Shown one piece after another: positions 8,664 to 17,137 of a stretch of 64,000 bases of DNA. Both the position numbers and the translations under genes were made by a program. Origin of the DNA: Serratia surfactantfaciens (GTDB taxonomy: Bacteria; Pseudomonadota; Gammaproteobacteria; Enterobacterales; Enterobacteriaceae); NCBI RefSeq assembly GCF_001642805.2, contig NZ_CP016948.1:806001-870000 (forward strand), in the 5' to 3' direction. The notes under the pieces are model-generated. The model was not told the origin of the DNA, did no database searches, and saw nothing but the letters and a program-made list of their open reading frames with translations. The number at the start of each line of letters is the position of its first letter. Position 1 is the stretch's first letter.

Positions 8664-9038
8664 ATGAAAAAGAGACTAAGTCTGTTGGCGCTGCTGCTGT
8701 TGAGCGGTTGCGGTACGAGCGCTGGGCGTCAGGCCGGCATACCGTTACCGGCGCCGCAGGCTGAAGCGTTGGCCACGACGCCGCTCAGCTATCCGGTGCG
8801 AGTGCATAATGCGGTGAGTCGCGAACTGCGTTTGCCGGAGCACGCGCGCGGGCAACGATGCACCATCGGCATTCGTCTGCTGCCGAACGGCAAGCTGGCG
8901 AGTAGCAAGATCGTAAGAGGCGATGCGCCCCTGTGCGCGGCGGCCAGCGCGGCGGTGCAGCAGGCGCAGTTTCCGCCGATGGCCAGCGCGACCGAATACG
9001 CGCTGTTCAACGCCGTGGTGCTCGATTTTGTTCCCTGA
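8664..9038 (+). CDS. Small lipoprotein with TolA/TonB-C-like domain
   Basis: The 124-residue product starts with a lipoprotein signal peptide ending in the lipobox LLSGC (Cys at about residue 17), so it should be lipidated and held in the envelope. The rest resembles the C-terminal domain of TolA/TonB: conserved Cys pair region RCTIGIRLLPNGKL and a second Cys in APLCAAASAAVQQAQFP. Serine follows no +2 Asp rule for inner-membrane retention (the residue after Cys is Gly), so outer-membrane sorting is expected. The role is unknown; a link to envelope integrity is inference from the fold. Confidence 0.8.
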   Translation: MKKRLSLLALLLLSGCGTSAGRQAGIPLPAPQAEALATTPLSYPVRVHNAVSRELRLPEHARGQRCTIGIRLLPNGKLASSKIVRGDAPLCAAASAAVQQAQFPPMASATEYALFNAVVLDFVP

Positions 9039-9052
9039 AAACCTATGACCGA

Positions 9053-9078
9053 CGGGCCGCTTGCGCGGCCCGTTTTTT
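9053..9078 (+). terminator. Rho-independent terminator after lipoprotein gene
   Basis: CGGGCCGC (9053-9060), loop TTGC and GCGGCCCG (9065-9072) form a perfect 8-bp stem followed by TTTTTTC. Confidence 0.9.
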
Positions 9079-9178
9079 CTCGTTTCGCCGTTTGCATCTT
9101 CGCGCTTTTCCGCCAATAGTGTTCTCCGGACATGCAGCAAGGCGATTTTTCATTGGCCGGTCAACGGGAGAAAAAGGC

Positions 9179-9655
9179 ATGAAAGGCGAGCATCATTATC
9201 AGGTGGCGGTCACCTGGCAGGGGAATTTGGGCGCAGGCACCGAAGATTACCGCGCCTATGGGCGCGATCACCTGATCGGCGCCGTGGGCAAGGCAGATAT
9301 CGCCGGTTCAGCCGATCCGGCCTTTCGCGGTGACGCGACGCGCTGGAATCCGGAGGATTTGCTGGTGGCTTCGCTCAGCGCCTGTCACAAATTATGGTAT
9401 CTGCATCTGTGCGCTACCTCGGGCATTTCCGTACTGGCCTATCAGGACAACGCCGTTGGGGTGATGCGTGAAGATGCGGCGCGCGGCGGCTTTTTCACCT
9501 CGGTGACGCTGCGGCCGCAGGTCACGGTGCGCGACGGCGACGATCTGCGGCTGGCGCAACAGCTGCACGAGAAGGCGCATCACCTGTGCTTTATCGCCAA
9601 CTCGGTGAATTTCCCGGTGGCGTGCGAGCCGCAGGCCGAGTACGCAACCCGCTGA
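9179..9655 (+). CDS. OsmC family protein
   Basis: The 158-residue product is an OsmC/Ohr-type protein, a small dimeric thiol peroxidase family acting on organic hydroperoxides. The family order is visible: NPEDLLVASLSACHKLWYLH with the first Cys, and HHLCFIANSVNFPVACEP near the end. The second redox Cys context differs from OsmC/Ohr proper, so it is called at family level only. The ATG at 9179 follows GGGAGAAAAAGG. It precedes the desaturase/osmoprotectant operon by 90 bases on the same strand; a shared osmotic or oxidative stress role is inferred. Confidence 0.85.
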   Translation: MKGEHHYQVAVTWQGNLGAGTEDYRAYGRDHLIGAVGKADIAGSADPAFRGDATRWNPEDLLVASLSACHKLWYLHLCATSGISVLAYQDNAVGVMREDAARGGFFTSVTLRPQVTVRDGDDLRLAQQLHEKAHHLCFIANSVNFPVACEPQAEYATR

Positions 9656-9745
9656 ATTTTCACTTAGCTTTGCCATTTTCGTTATTTTGAACGCCGTTAC
9701 GGCTCACGGATACTGGGGGGAAAATCCTCAACCGCGAGCCGCAGC

Positions 9746-10804
9746 ATGTCCTACGCCCACTATTTGCATCCCGAACAGCGCGAACGCATCCGGCGGCTTC
9801 ATCGGCGCTGGTATTGGCGGCTGGAGCTGCCCACCTGGGGAATGATGGCGGCAGTGTATGGCGGCTGGTTCGGCGTGGCGCACTATTGGCAGGCGTTGGG
9901 CCCGTGGCTCGGCGCACCGGCGCTTGTCCTGCTGACCACCTGGTACCTGTCGTTGCAGCATGAGCTGATCCACGGCCATCCGACGCGCTGGCCGCGCGTC
10001 AATCAGCTGTTCGGCCTGTTGCCGCTGGCGGTGTGGTATCCCTATGGGCTGTATCGCGATTCGCATCTGCGCCATCACCGCAACGATCACCTGACCGACC
10101 CGCACGAAGATCCCGAGAGCTACTATTTCAGCGCCGCGCAGTGGCGGCGCTATCCTCGCCTGTTGCCGCGGCTGGCCGCCGTGCGCAATACGCTGATTGG
10201 CCGAGTGTTGTTCGGCCCGGCGCTGGATATCGTCGCCACGCTGTTCGGCGCCGTGAAGACGCTTGCGGCGGGCGATCTGCGCGCCTGGGCGATGTGGCTG
10301 ACGCATCTGTCGCTGTTGGCGATGCTGCTGAGCTGGCTGCAGACGCAGGGCATCGGCGCGGCGTTTTATCTGTTGGCCATCAGCTACCCGGCGCTGGCGC
10401 TGACCAAGGTGAGATCGTTTTTTGAGCATCGTGCCGTGGACGCACCGCAGGCACGTTCTATTATTAATGAGGCGGGCTGGCCGTGGCGGCTGCTGTTTCT
10501 CAATCTGAACTACCATTTAGTGCATCACGATCTGCCCGGTTTGCCCTGGTATGGCCTGCGCGAAGTCTATCTGGCGGAACGCGAGGCGTATCAGCGCCGC
10601 AGCCAGGGATTCGTCGCGCAGGGTTATGGTGAGTGGCTGCGCGATTACGCGCTGACGCCGATCGACGTCGGCGTGCATCCGCTGAGCGCCGGTGAACGGC
10701 GTGAGGAACGCGATGCCCTGCCGAAGAAAAAATTTATTGCGCGCTGGAAGCGCGTTTCTCAGGATTTTCCAACCGAACTGGCCCATGAGCCGGAAAACGT
10801 ATAA
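9746..10804 (+). CDS. Membrane fatty acid desaturase
   Basis: The 352-residue integral membrane protein has the three histidine boxes of di-iron desaturases/hydroxylases: HELIHGH after the second hydrophobic segment, HLRHHR with further His, and NYHLVHHDL towards the C-terminus. Hydrophobic stretches fit four transmembrane helices. It should introduce a double bond or hydroxyl into an acyl chain or lipid-linked substrate, using an external electron donor not encoded nearby. It ends 13 bases before osmF on the same strand, so membrane-lipid desaturation may be co-expressed with osmoprotectant uptake. Substrate and regiospecificity are unknown. Confidence 0.85.
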   Translation: MSYAHYLHPEQRERIRRLHRRWYWRLELPTWGMMAAVYGGWFGVAHYWQALGPWLGAPALVLLTTWYLSLQHELIHGHPTRWPRVNQLFGLLPLAVWYPYGLYRDSHLRHHRNDHLTDPHEDPESYYFSAAQWRRYPRLLPRLAAVRNTLIGRVLFGPALDIVATLFGAVKTLAAGDLRAWAMWLTHLSLLAMLLSWLQTQGIGAAFYLLAISYPALALTKVRSFFEHRAVDAPQARSIINEAGWPWRLLFLNLNYHLVHHDLPGLPWYGLREVYLAEREAYQRRSQGFVAQGYGEWLRDYALTPIDVGVHPLSAGERREERDALPKKKFIARWKRVSQDFPTELAHEPENV

Positions 10805-10817
10805 CCAGAGGAAAAGT

Positions 10818-11747
10818 ATGGCAATCACCTTATCACGCGGACGTTCCTTTGCTGTCGCACTGACGCTGCTGGCCACCAGCGGTCTGGCGCAGGCGGCCGA
10901 CTCGGTGCGCGTCGGCTCCAAGATCGATACCGAAGGTTCGCTGCTCGGCAACATCATCGTGCAGGTGCTGGAAGCCAATGGCATCAAAACCACCAACAAG
11001 CTGCAGCTCGGCACCACCAAGGTGCTGCGTGGCGCCATCACCTCCGGCGAGATCGACATCTACCCGGAATACACCGGCAACGGCGCGTTTTTCTTCTCTG
11101 ATGAGAAAGATCCGGCGTGGAAGAACGCCCAGGCCGGTTTCGAGAAGGTGAAACAGCTCGACTACGACAAAAACAAAATCGTCTGGCTCGATGCGGCGCC
11201 GGCCAACAACACCTGGACCATCGCCATTCGGCAGGACGTGGCGGACGCCAACCATCTCAAAACGCTGGCGGATCTCGGCAAGTGGATCAACGGCGGCGGC
11301 AAGTTCAAGCTGGCGGCCTCGGCGGAGTTTATCGAGCGGCCGGATGCGCTGCCGGCATTCCAAAGCGCCTACGGCTTCAAGCTGAATCAGGATCAGCTGC
11401 TGTCATTGGCCGGCGGCGACACGGCGGTGACCATCAAGGCGGCGGCCGAGCAGACCTCCGGCGTCAACGCGGCGATGGCCTACGGCACCGATGGCCCGGT
11501 AGCGGCGTTGGGGCTGCAGACGCTGGCGGACCCGAAAGGCGTACAGCCTATCTACGCGCCGGCGCCGATCGTGCGCGAGGCGGCGTTGAAAGAACACGCC
11601 AACCTGCCCGAGTTGCTGAAACCGGTGTTCGCCTCACTGGACGGGCCGACGCTGCAAAAGCTCAATGCACAGATCGCCGTGGAAGGGCAGGACGCCAAAC
11701 AGGTGGCGGCCGCTTACCTGAAAGAGAAAGGGTTTGTTAAGGGATAA
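10818..11747 (+). CDS. osmF: Glycine betaine/osmoprotectant ABC transporter substrate-binding protein
   Basis: The 309-residue periplasmic protein matches OsmF (YehZ). A signal peptide with AQA before ADSV (cleavage near residue 26) is followed by VRVGSKIDTEGSLLGNI and DIYPEYTGNG, characteristic of the OpuAC/quaternary-amine binding fold. The start is the ATG at 10818 behind CAGAGGAAAAG. It is the first transporter gene of osmF-yehY-yehX-yehW. In E. coli the orthologous system is RpoS- and osmotically induced and binds glycine betaine with low affinity. A stem-loop follows directly (11758-11782), which could raise its transcript over that of the permease. Confidence 0.93.
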   Translation: MAITLSRGRSFAVALTLLATSGLAQAADSVRVGSKIDTEGSLLGNIIVQVLEANGIKTTNKLQLGTTKVLRGAITSGEIDIYPEYTGNGAFFFSDEKDPAWKNAQAGFEKVKQLDYDKNKIVWLDAAPANNTWTIAIRQDVADANHLKTLADLGKWINGGGKFKLAASAEFIERPDALPAFQSAYGFKLNQDQLLSLAGGDTAVTIKAAAEQTSGVNAAMAYGTDGPVAALGLQTLADPKGVQPIYAPAPIVREAALKEHANLPELLKPVFASLDGPTLQKLNAQIAVEGQDAKQVAAAYLKEKGFVKG

Positions 11748-11757
11748 CGCCGAGGTG

Positions 11758-11782
11758 CCCCCTCTGTCGCCGGGAGAGGGGG
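11758..11782 (+). other. Intercistronic hairpin between osmF and yehY
   Basis: CCCCCTCT (11758-11765) pairs perfectly with AGAGGGGG (11775-11782) across a 9-base loop, 10 bases after the osmF stop. There is no T run. It probably protects or tunes the osmF message rather than ending transcription fully. Confidence 0.6.
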
Positions 11783-11808
11783 TGAACCGATGGAGCCGGA
11801 GAGTTTCT

Positions 11809-12969
11809 TTGATTATCGCCGTAAAACATCGCGTCTTGTTGACGCTGTTCATGCTGTTGCTGCTGGCCGCCTTCGGCCTGCCGTTCCTCAGTTACGCCCC
11901 CAATCGTCTGTTGTCGGGTAAAAGCCTTTCCTTGTACTCCCTGCTGCACGGCCCGGCGCTGTGGCTGCTGTTGCCGCTGGCGACATTGGCGATCCTCAGC
12001 CTGCTGCCGCCGACGCGGGGGCGTGCGCTGCTGGCGGCGTTGGCCGCCTGTGGTGTACTGACGCTGGCGTTCTGGATCAGCGGCCAGGCCGCCGGGCGTC
12101 TGGCGCAGGAGGGATCGCGGCTGGCTCGCACCTCCTGGGGCAGCGGCTGCTGGTTGACGATGGCGCTGAGCCTGCTGATCGCCGCCGACGCCATGGCGCG
12201 TCTCACGGTATCGCACCTGCGGCGGATGCTCGGCAATGCGCTGGTGCTGGTGCCGCCGGCGCTGCTGCTGTTCGGCCATCAGCTCGATCAGCTGTCGCTG
12301 CTGAAGGAGTACCATAATCGGCAGGAGGTGTTTGACGCCGCGCTGTTGCAGCACCTGACCATTCTGCTGGCGACGATGGCGCCTGCGCTGGCGATCGGTG
12401 TGCCGCTCGGGGTGCTGTGCTTTCGTTCCGAGCGCTGGCAGCGGCCGATCTTCTCCGTGTTGAACATTATCCAGACCGTGCCGTCGATCGCGCTGTTCGG
12501 CCTGCTGATCGCACCGCTGGCGGGGCTGGCGGTGGCGGTGCCCTGGCTGGCGGAACACGGCGTCAGCGGTATCGGCATGGCGCCGGCGATCGTGGCGCTG
12601 GTGCTGTACGCGCTGTTGCCGCTGGTGCGCAGCGTGGTGGCGGGGCTGCAAAGCGTACCGGCCGGCGTGATTGAGTCCGCTACCGGCATGGGGTTGACGC
12701 GCGGGCAGATCTTCCTGCGCGTGCAGCTGCCGTTGGCGCTGCCGCTGTTCCTGACCGGCGTGCGTATTCTGGCGGTGCAGACCGTCGGCATGGCGGTGGT
12801 GGCGGCGCTGATCGGTGCCGGCGGCTTTGGCGCCATCGTATTTCAGGGGCTGCTCAGCAGCGCGCTGGATCTGGTTCTGCTGGGGGTGATCCCGGTGGTC
12901 ATGATGGCGGTCATCGTCGATTCGCTGTTTAAATTTTGGGTTTCAATCCTGGACGTATCGCGCCGATGA
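11809..12969 (+). CDS. yehY: Osmoprotectant ABC transporter permease YehY
   Basis: The product (about 386 residues) is the larger inner-membrane permease of the OsmF system. An N-terminal hydrophobic region ending LPFLSYAPNRLLSG matches YehY, followed by a standard permease domain with LNIIQTVPSIALFGLLIAPL and the EAA-type loop around ESATGMGLTRGQIFLRVQLPLALP. The start is uncertain. TTG at 11809 has a GGAGAG site 5-8 bases upstream and gives the N-terminal length expected from YehY. GTG at 11782 and ATG at 11734 are alternatives, but both lie in or before the hairpin. The gene overlaps yehX by ATGA. Confidence 0.88.
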   Translation: MIIAVKHRVLLTLFMLLLLAAFGLPFLSYAPNRLLSGKSLSLYSLLHGPALWLLLPLATLAILSLLPPTRGRALLAALAACGVLTLAFWISGQAAGRLAQEGSRLARTSWGSGCWLTMALSLLIAADAMARLTVSHLRRMLGNALVLVPPALLLFGHQLDQLSLLKEYHNRQEVFDAALLQHLTILLATMAPALAIGVPLGVLCFRSERWQRPIFSVLNIIQTVPSIALFGLLIAPLAGLAVAVPWLAEHGVSGIGMAPAIVALVLYALLPLVRSVVAGLQSVPAGVIESATGMGLTRGQIFLRVQLPLALPLFLTGVRILAVQTVGMAVVAALIGAGGFGAIVFQGLLSSALDLVLLGVIPVVMMAVIVDSLFKFWVSILDVSRR

Positions 12970-13901
12970 TTCACTTTGAGCAAGTCAGCAAAATTTTTCA
13001 GGGCAAGCCGGCGGTGGACGATCTCACGCTGCACATCGCCGAGGGCGAATTCACCGTGTTGATCGGCACCTCGGGCTCCGGCAAGTCCACCACGTTAAAA
13101 ATGATCAACCGCCTGATCGAACACGATCGGGGCAAGATTTTCTTTGCCGGCGAAGAGATCCAGTCGTTTAAACCGCAGGATCTGCGGCGGCGCATGGGCT
13201 ACGCGATCCAATCGATCGGCCTGTTTCCGCACTGGACGGTGGAGGAGAACATTGCCACCGTGCCGCAGTTGCTGAAATGGCCGCGCGCGCGCATTCGCGA
13301 TCGGGTTAGCGAACTGCTGGAGCTGTTGCATCTGGAGCCGGATCTGTTTCGCCGCCGCTATCCGCATCAGCTTTCCGGCGGGCAGCAGCAGCGGGTGGGT
13401 GTGGCGCGCGCGCTGGCGGCCGATCCCGAGGTGCTGCTGATGGATGAACCGTTCGGCGCGCTGGATCCGGTCACCCGTGCGGCGCTGCAGGCGGAGATCG
13501 CCCGCATTCATCAGCTCTCCGGCCGCACCATCGTGCTGGTGACGCACGACATCGACGAAGCGCTGGGCCTGGCGGATCGTCTGGTGCTGCTCGACCAGGG
13601 GCGGGTGGTACAACAGGGCACGCCGCTGGAATTGCTGACCGCGCCGGCCAACGACTTCGTGCGTGACTTTTTCGGGCGCAGCGATCGCGGCATCAAACTG
13701 CTGTCGCTGGGGACGGTGGCGGAGCGGGTGCGGCCCGGCGTCGCCGCGGGCGAACCTATCGCCGCCGCCCTGAGCCTGCGCGAGGCGCTGTCGGTCTTTG
13801 TGGCGCGCGGCAGCGACTGCTTGCCGGTGGTGGATGAACGGGGCGAAGCGTTGGGGGTCTTGCATTTCAACGATCTGATCGCCGGGCAGGCGCTGTCATG
13901 A
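12966..13901 (+). CDS. yehX: Osmoprotectant ABC transporter ATP-binding protein YehX
   Basis: The 311-residue ATPase of the OsmF transporter has Walker [10 protein letters not shown], signature LSGGQQQR, Walker [13 protein letters not shown] and the switch His in [10 protein letters not shown]. Beyond the ATPase core (about residue 240) the C-terminus holds one CBS-like segment ([30 protein letters not shown]), as in OpuCA/ProV-type proteins where CBS domains sense ionic strength. It is coupled to its neighbours by ATGA overlaps at both ends, so translation of yehY, yehX and yehW is linked. Confidence 0.93.
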   Translation: MIHFEQVSKIFQGKPAVDDLTLHIAEGEFTVLIGTSGSGKSTTLKMINRLIEHDRGKIFFAGEEIQSFKPQDLRRRMGYAIQSIGLFPHWTVEENIATVPQLLKWPRARIRDRVSELLELLHLEPDLFRRRYPHQLSGGQQQRVGVARALAADPEVLLMDEPFGALDPVTRAALQAEIARIHQLSGRTIVLVTHDIDEALGLADRLVLLDQGRVVQQGTPLELLTAPANDFVRDFFGRSDRGIKLLSLGTVAERVRPGVAAGEPIAAALSLREALSVFVARGSDCLPVVDERGEALGVLHFNDLIAGQALS

Positions 13902-14671
13902 GCGGGCGCATCGGGCGCCTGCTGCGCGATCCGCTGCTCTGGACGCTGGCGCTGCTGTTGGCGCTGGTATTTGGCATGGATCATTTACGCGGTCTGTTCG
14001 CCGCCTGGTTCCCCGACCTGGATCGGCCAATTTACCAGCAAGACAGCTTCATCGCGTTGGTGGCAGCGCACCTGCTGCTGGTGGCGATCTCCAGCCTGAT
14101 CGCGGTGGCGATCGGCGTGGCGGCCGGTGTCGCCGTGACCCGGCGCAGCGGCCGGGAGTTTCGTTCGCTGGTGGAAACGGTGGTGGCGGTGGGGCAGACC
14201 TTTCCGCCGGTGGCGGTGCTGGCGGTAGCGGTGCCGGTGATGGGCTTCAGCGAACAGCCGGCGATCATCGCGCTGGTGCTGTACGGCCTGCTGCCGATCC
14301 TGCAGGGCACGCTGGCGGGCATCGAATCGGTGCCGCCCGCCACGCGCGAGATCGCCCGCGGCGTAGGGATGAGCGCCTGGCAAATTCTGTGGCGGGTGGA
14401 ACTGCCGCTGGCGGCGCCGGTGATTGTCGCCGGGATCCGCACCTCGGTGATCATCAATATCGGCACGGCGGCCATCGCTTCCACCGTCGGCACCAAGACG
14501 CTCGGTTCGCCGATCATCATCGGCCTGAGCGGGTTTAACACCGCCTATGTGATCCAGGGCGCGGCGGTAGTGGCGCTGTTGGCTATTATCACCGATATGC
14601 TGTTTGAACGTTGGGTGCGTTATCTCACCGCCTGGCGTCAGCAGACGCTGGCGACCACTCCGGCGGGGTAA
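13898..14671 (+). CDS. yehW: Osmoprotectant ABC transporter permease YehW
   Basis: The 257-residue inner-membrane protein is the second permease of the system. It has about six hydrophobic segments, and the permease signature loop around [20 protein letters not shown], with [19 protein letters not shown] typical of the quaternary-amine permeases. It overlaps yehX by ATGA and is followed after 10 bases by the PhnD-like gene, all on one strand. Confidence 0.92.
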   Translation: MSGRIGRLLRDPLLWTLALLLALVFGMDHLRGLFAAWFPDLDRPIYQQDSFIALVAAHLLLVAISSLIAVAIGVAAGVAVTRRSGREFRSLVETVVAVGQTFPPVAVLAVAVPVMGFSEQPAIIALVLYGLLPILQGTLAGIESVPPATREIARGVGMSAWQILWRVELPLAAPVIVAGIRTSVIINIGTAAIASTVGTKTLGSPIIIGLSGFNTAYVIQGAAVVALLAIITDMLFERWVRYLTAWRQQTLATTPAG

Positions 14672-14681
14672 GGGGGAAATG

Positions 14682-15461
14682 ATGCAGGTGTCTCTACCGA
14701 TGTACGGCGTTGGCCGGGAGCAGGCCGAATCCTTCTGGCAGGTTCTGCGCGACAAACTGCTGCGGCTGGGGTTGCCGGCCGCGCCGGAGCAGCTCAGTTG
14801 GCCGGACGATCTGGCGCAACACTGGCGGCGCGAGGATCTGCTGCTCAGCCAGACCTGCGGTTATCCGTTGGTCAGCAGCCTGCCGCAGGTGCAGCTGATC
14901 GGCACTTATCATTACCGGGTTGAAGGGTGCGACGGGCCGAATTATCGCAGTTGGCTGGTGGTGCGCGCCGACGATCCCGGCGAGCGGCTGGCGGATTTTC
15001 GCGGCCGGACGGCGGCCTATAACAGCACCGATTCCCAGTCCGGCTACAACGGCCTGCGCGCGTTGATCGCGCCGCTGGCGCAGGACGGGAAATTCTTCGG
15101 CGCGGCTATCGCCTCCGGCGCGCATTATCAGTCGCTGAAGCTGATCCGCAGCGGGCAGGCCGATATCGCCGCCATCGATTCCATCAGCATGGAACTGCTG
15201 CGCCGCGCACAGCCGCAAGCGTTGGAAGGGCTGAAAATCATCGGCCGCACGGCGGCGGTGCCGGGTTTGCCGCTGATCACCGCCGCGGGCACGCCGCCGG
15301 AGCAGCTGGAAATTCTGCGCGCCGGCGCCCGAGCGATGCTGGATGAGGCGGTCAGCGACCGCCTGCTGATCGGCGATTTCAGCCTGGTGCCGCGTTCGGC
15401 CTACCAGATTATCACCGTGCTGGAACAGCAGGCTGCCGCGCAGGGCGTGACGGCGCTCTAG
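14682..15461 (+). CDS. PhnD-like substrate-binding protein without signal peptide
   Basis: The product (259 residues) resembles the PhnD/SsuA/transferrin-like periplasmic-binding family: RGRTAAYNSTDSQSGYNGLRAL, then SGAHYQSLKLIRSGQADIAAIDS, which is the usual ligand-loop region of phosphonate-binding proteins. The N-terminus, MQVSLPMYGVGREQAESFW, has no signal peptide or lipobox, so it is predicted to stay in the cytoplasm. AGGGGG at 14671 favours the second of the tandem ATGs (14679/14682). It is the last gene of the osmF-yehYXW run. Export by another route, or a ligand-sensing or storage role, would be inference; the ligand is unknown. Confidence 0.78.
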   Translation: MQVSLPMYGVGREQAESFWQVLRDKLLRLGLPAAPEQLSWPDDLAQHWRREDLLLSQTCGYPLVSSLPQVQLIGTYHYRVEGCDGPNYRSWLVVRADDPGERLADFRGRTAAYNSTDSQSGYNGLRALIAPLAQDGKFFGAAIASGAHYQSLKLIRSGQADIAAIDSISMELLRRAQPQALEGLKIIGRTAAVPGLPLITAAGTPPEQLEILRAGARAMLDEAVSDRLLIGDFSLVPRSAYQIITVLEQQAAAQGVTAL

Positions 15462-15467
15462 CCGCCG

Positions 15468-16187
15468 TTACAACAGGCCGCCGCCGTCGATGTCGATCAC
15501 GCTGCCGGTGACGAAGCCATTCTCCATCGCCAGCAGGTAACCCGCCGCGACGTCGGCCGGCTGGCCGATGCGACCGACCGGCAGACTGCCGCCAACCCGT
15601 TCGAACAGTGCCTGACGCTGTGCGGCGCTCATGCCGTCATAGGCTTCGGTGGCGGTGATGCCGGGGCTGACCACGTTCACCCGCCGCGGCGCCAGCTCCT
15701 TCGCCAGCTGTTTGCCGGCCGCTTCCAGCGCGGCATTGATGGCGGTTTTGACCAGCTGGCCGCCGAGGTATTTACGCGACAGCTGACCGGAGGTCAGGGT
15801 GATGGAACCCTGCGGCGCCAGCGTCGGCAGCGCGGCCTGCACCGCGCGCAAACTGCCCCAGAATTTGACGTTGAAGTCGGCCTGCGCCTGTTCAAGGGCG
15901 GTCTCCGCCAGCGGTTTCGCCTGCACCAGCGGCCCGGCGGTGATCACCAGATGGTCGAAAGCGCCGACGGCGGCAAACAGCGCCTGCAGCGACGTTTCAT
16001 CGGCCAGATCGGCCTGCATCAGGCGCAGCGCACCGTTTTTCTCCCCGGCCTGAGGAAGGCGGCGCGAAGCCAACACCACTTCAGCGCCGCGCGCCGCCGC
16101 CGCGTAGGCTACCGCGGCGCCAATGCCGCTGGTACCGCCCAGGATCACCAGCTTTTGTCGTTTCAGGGGGGAATCGGGAATCGTCAT
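15468..16187 (-). CDS. Atypical SDR family oxidoreductase lacking the catalytic Tyr
   Basis: The 239-residue product has an SDR cofactor loop GGTSGIGAAVA near the N-terminus and the SDR C-terminal pattern RVNVVSPGITATEAYDGM. In the active-site helix LVKTAINAALEAAGKQLAKEL, the Lys aligns with the YxxxK lysine, but the position four residues before it is Gly rather than Tyr. It is therefore an SDR-fold protein of the subgroup without the classical tyrosine, and its chemistry is uncertain. The start at 16187 follows an AAGAGG site. It converges with the PhnD-like gene, with only 6 bases between stops. Confidence 0.85.
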   Translation of the reverse strand: MTIPDSPLKRQKLVILGGTSGIGAAVAYAAAARGAEVVLASRRLPQAGEKNGALRLMQADLADETSLQALFAAVGAFDHLVITAGPLVQAKPLAETALEQAQADFNVKFWGSLRAVQAALPTLAPQGSITLTSGQLSRKYLGGQLVKTAINAALEAAGKQLAKELAPRRVNVVSPGITATEAYDGMSAAQRQALFERVGGSLPVGRIGQPADVAAGYLLAMENGFVTGSVIDIDGGGLL

Positions 16188-16293
16188 GTTAAGGCCTCTT
16201 TTAGGGTAAGTTTCAACGTGATCTATCTTTCCTGATTGAAAATCACCTAACAATCGGCCTTACTGACAAACACTTGTTAATGAATTTTAAAGA

Positions 16294-16677
16294 TCATGCC
16301 GCGCTAAAGCGGGCGTTTAACTTCTGATCCACGATAATTTCGAAATCGGTAAACAGCGCGCGGGGTTTCACCGAACGCCCCTGTTTTTCCAGCGCCACCA
16401 GACCGTGCCCGCTCAGCGTTTTCAGCGTGGTTGACAGGTTGCTGACCTGGCGGCCCGACAGTTCGGCCAACTGACTGATGGTCTCTGGGCGGGCTGTGTC
16501 GATCAGACGCAGCAGGGCGATATTCTCGTTGCTGAGCACCTGGGCCAGCGCAATCATCGACGTGAACCACACGTTGGGCTCACGCTCCTGCGGCTGATAT
16601 TCCCCTTTTGCGATCGCCAGTATGCGTTTGCGAATCAGTTCTTCAGGCATCACGCCAATCAGTGCTTTCATCATCAA
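16294..16677 (-). CDS. HTH antitoxin-like regulator paired with TumE-type toxin
   Basis: The 127-residue product has a central winged-helix/MarR-like region (ETISQLAELSGRQVSNLSTTLKTLSGHGLVAL), and a short C-terminal arm. It starts inside the last codons of the upstream gene (four-base overlap, ATGA type), which marks the two as a translationally coupled pair. HTH proteins in this position are the antitoxins and autorepressors of toxin-first TA modules. DNA binding to the palindrome at 17058-17074 is inferred. It could instead be a plain regulator. Confidence 0.75.
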   Translation of the reverse strand: MMMKALIGVMPEELIRKRILAIAKGEYQPQEREPNVWFTSMIALAQVLSNENIALLRLIDTARPETISQLAELSGRQVSNLSTTLKTLSGHGLVALEKQGRSVKPRALFTDFEIIVDQKLNARFSAA

Positions 16678-17039
16678 CCTCGATTTTCTCTCTTGCGTAT
16701 GACTTCATCTATCCGGGTAAAAAAATCCTCCACCAACTGATAAGCGGAATAAAACTCGTAGGGTGAGCCTTCGTCCGTTGGGGAGTCGTGTTGGTGATCG
16801 TAAACGACGCGGCCAGAAAACTTTCCTTTGCGGGGCGTTTTAATGGCATGCGCGTTATCTATGCCAAAAATCCGGGTATTGTGGTTATCATGCAGGGTCA
16901 AATTGTAACGGATGCCATGAGGGATAAAGGCCGTTTGGGTCACCGTCCAGGCCTCTATTTTCCACCAATAGCCATCCTCACGATTAACCCGCGTGCCATG
17001 CAGGCTAAGGATGTAGTCCAGTCCATTGCGTTCATCCAT
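16674..17039 (-). CDS. TumE-family (DUF6516) toxin of a TA pair
   Basis: The 121-residue product resembles the DUF6516 / TumE family of putative toxins: an N-terminal GYWWKIEAWTV strand, then GIRYNLTLHDNHNTRIFGIDNAH, and a Tyr/His-containing segment (VVYDHQHD) before a helical end. The family is annotated as the toxin of two-gene modules with an HTH antitoxin; its molecular target is not established to my knowledge. It is the first gene of the pair and overlaps the antitoxin gene by 4 bases. The local base composition is lower in G+C than the surroundings, in line with acquisition. Confidence 0.72.
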   Translation of the reverse strand: MDERNGLDYILSLHGTRVNREDGYWWKIEAWTVTQTAFIPHGIRYNLTLHDNHNTRIFGIDNAHAIKTPRKGKFSGRVVYDHQHDSPTDEGSPYEFYSAYQLVEDFFTRIDEVIRKRENRG

Positions 17040-17057
17040 TGCTCAAAACTCCATTTG

Positions 17058-17074
17058 TTATGATCTAATCATAA
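17058..17074. promoter_or_regulatory. Candidate autoregulatory operator of the TA pair
   Basis: TTATGAT - CTA - ATCATAA is a perfect palindrome 18 bases before the toxin start. It contains a TATGAT-like -10 element on the minus strand, so a repressor bound here would block transcription. Confidence 0.5.
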
Positions 17075-17137
17075 TCATTGGGCGTTTTATCGTCAACCCG
17101 CCATGCCGCGAAGTCGGCTTTCTAAGAAGGGAAATGC

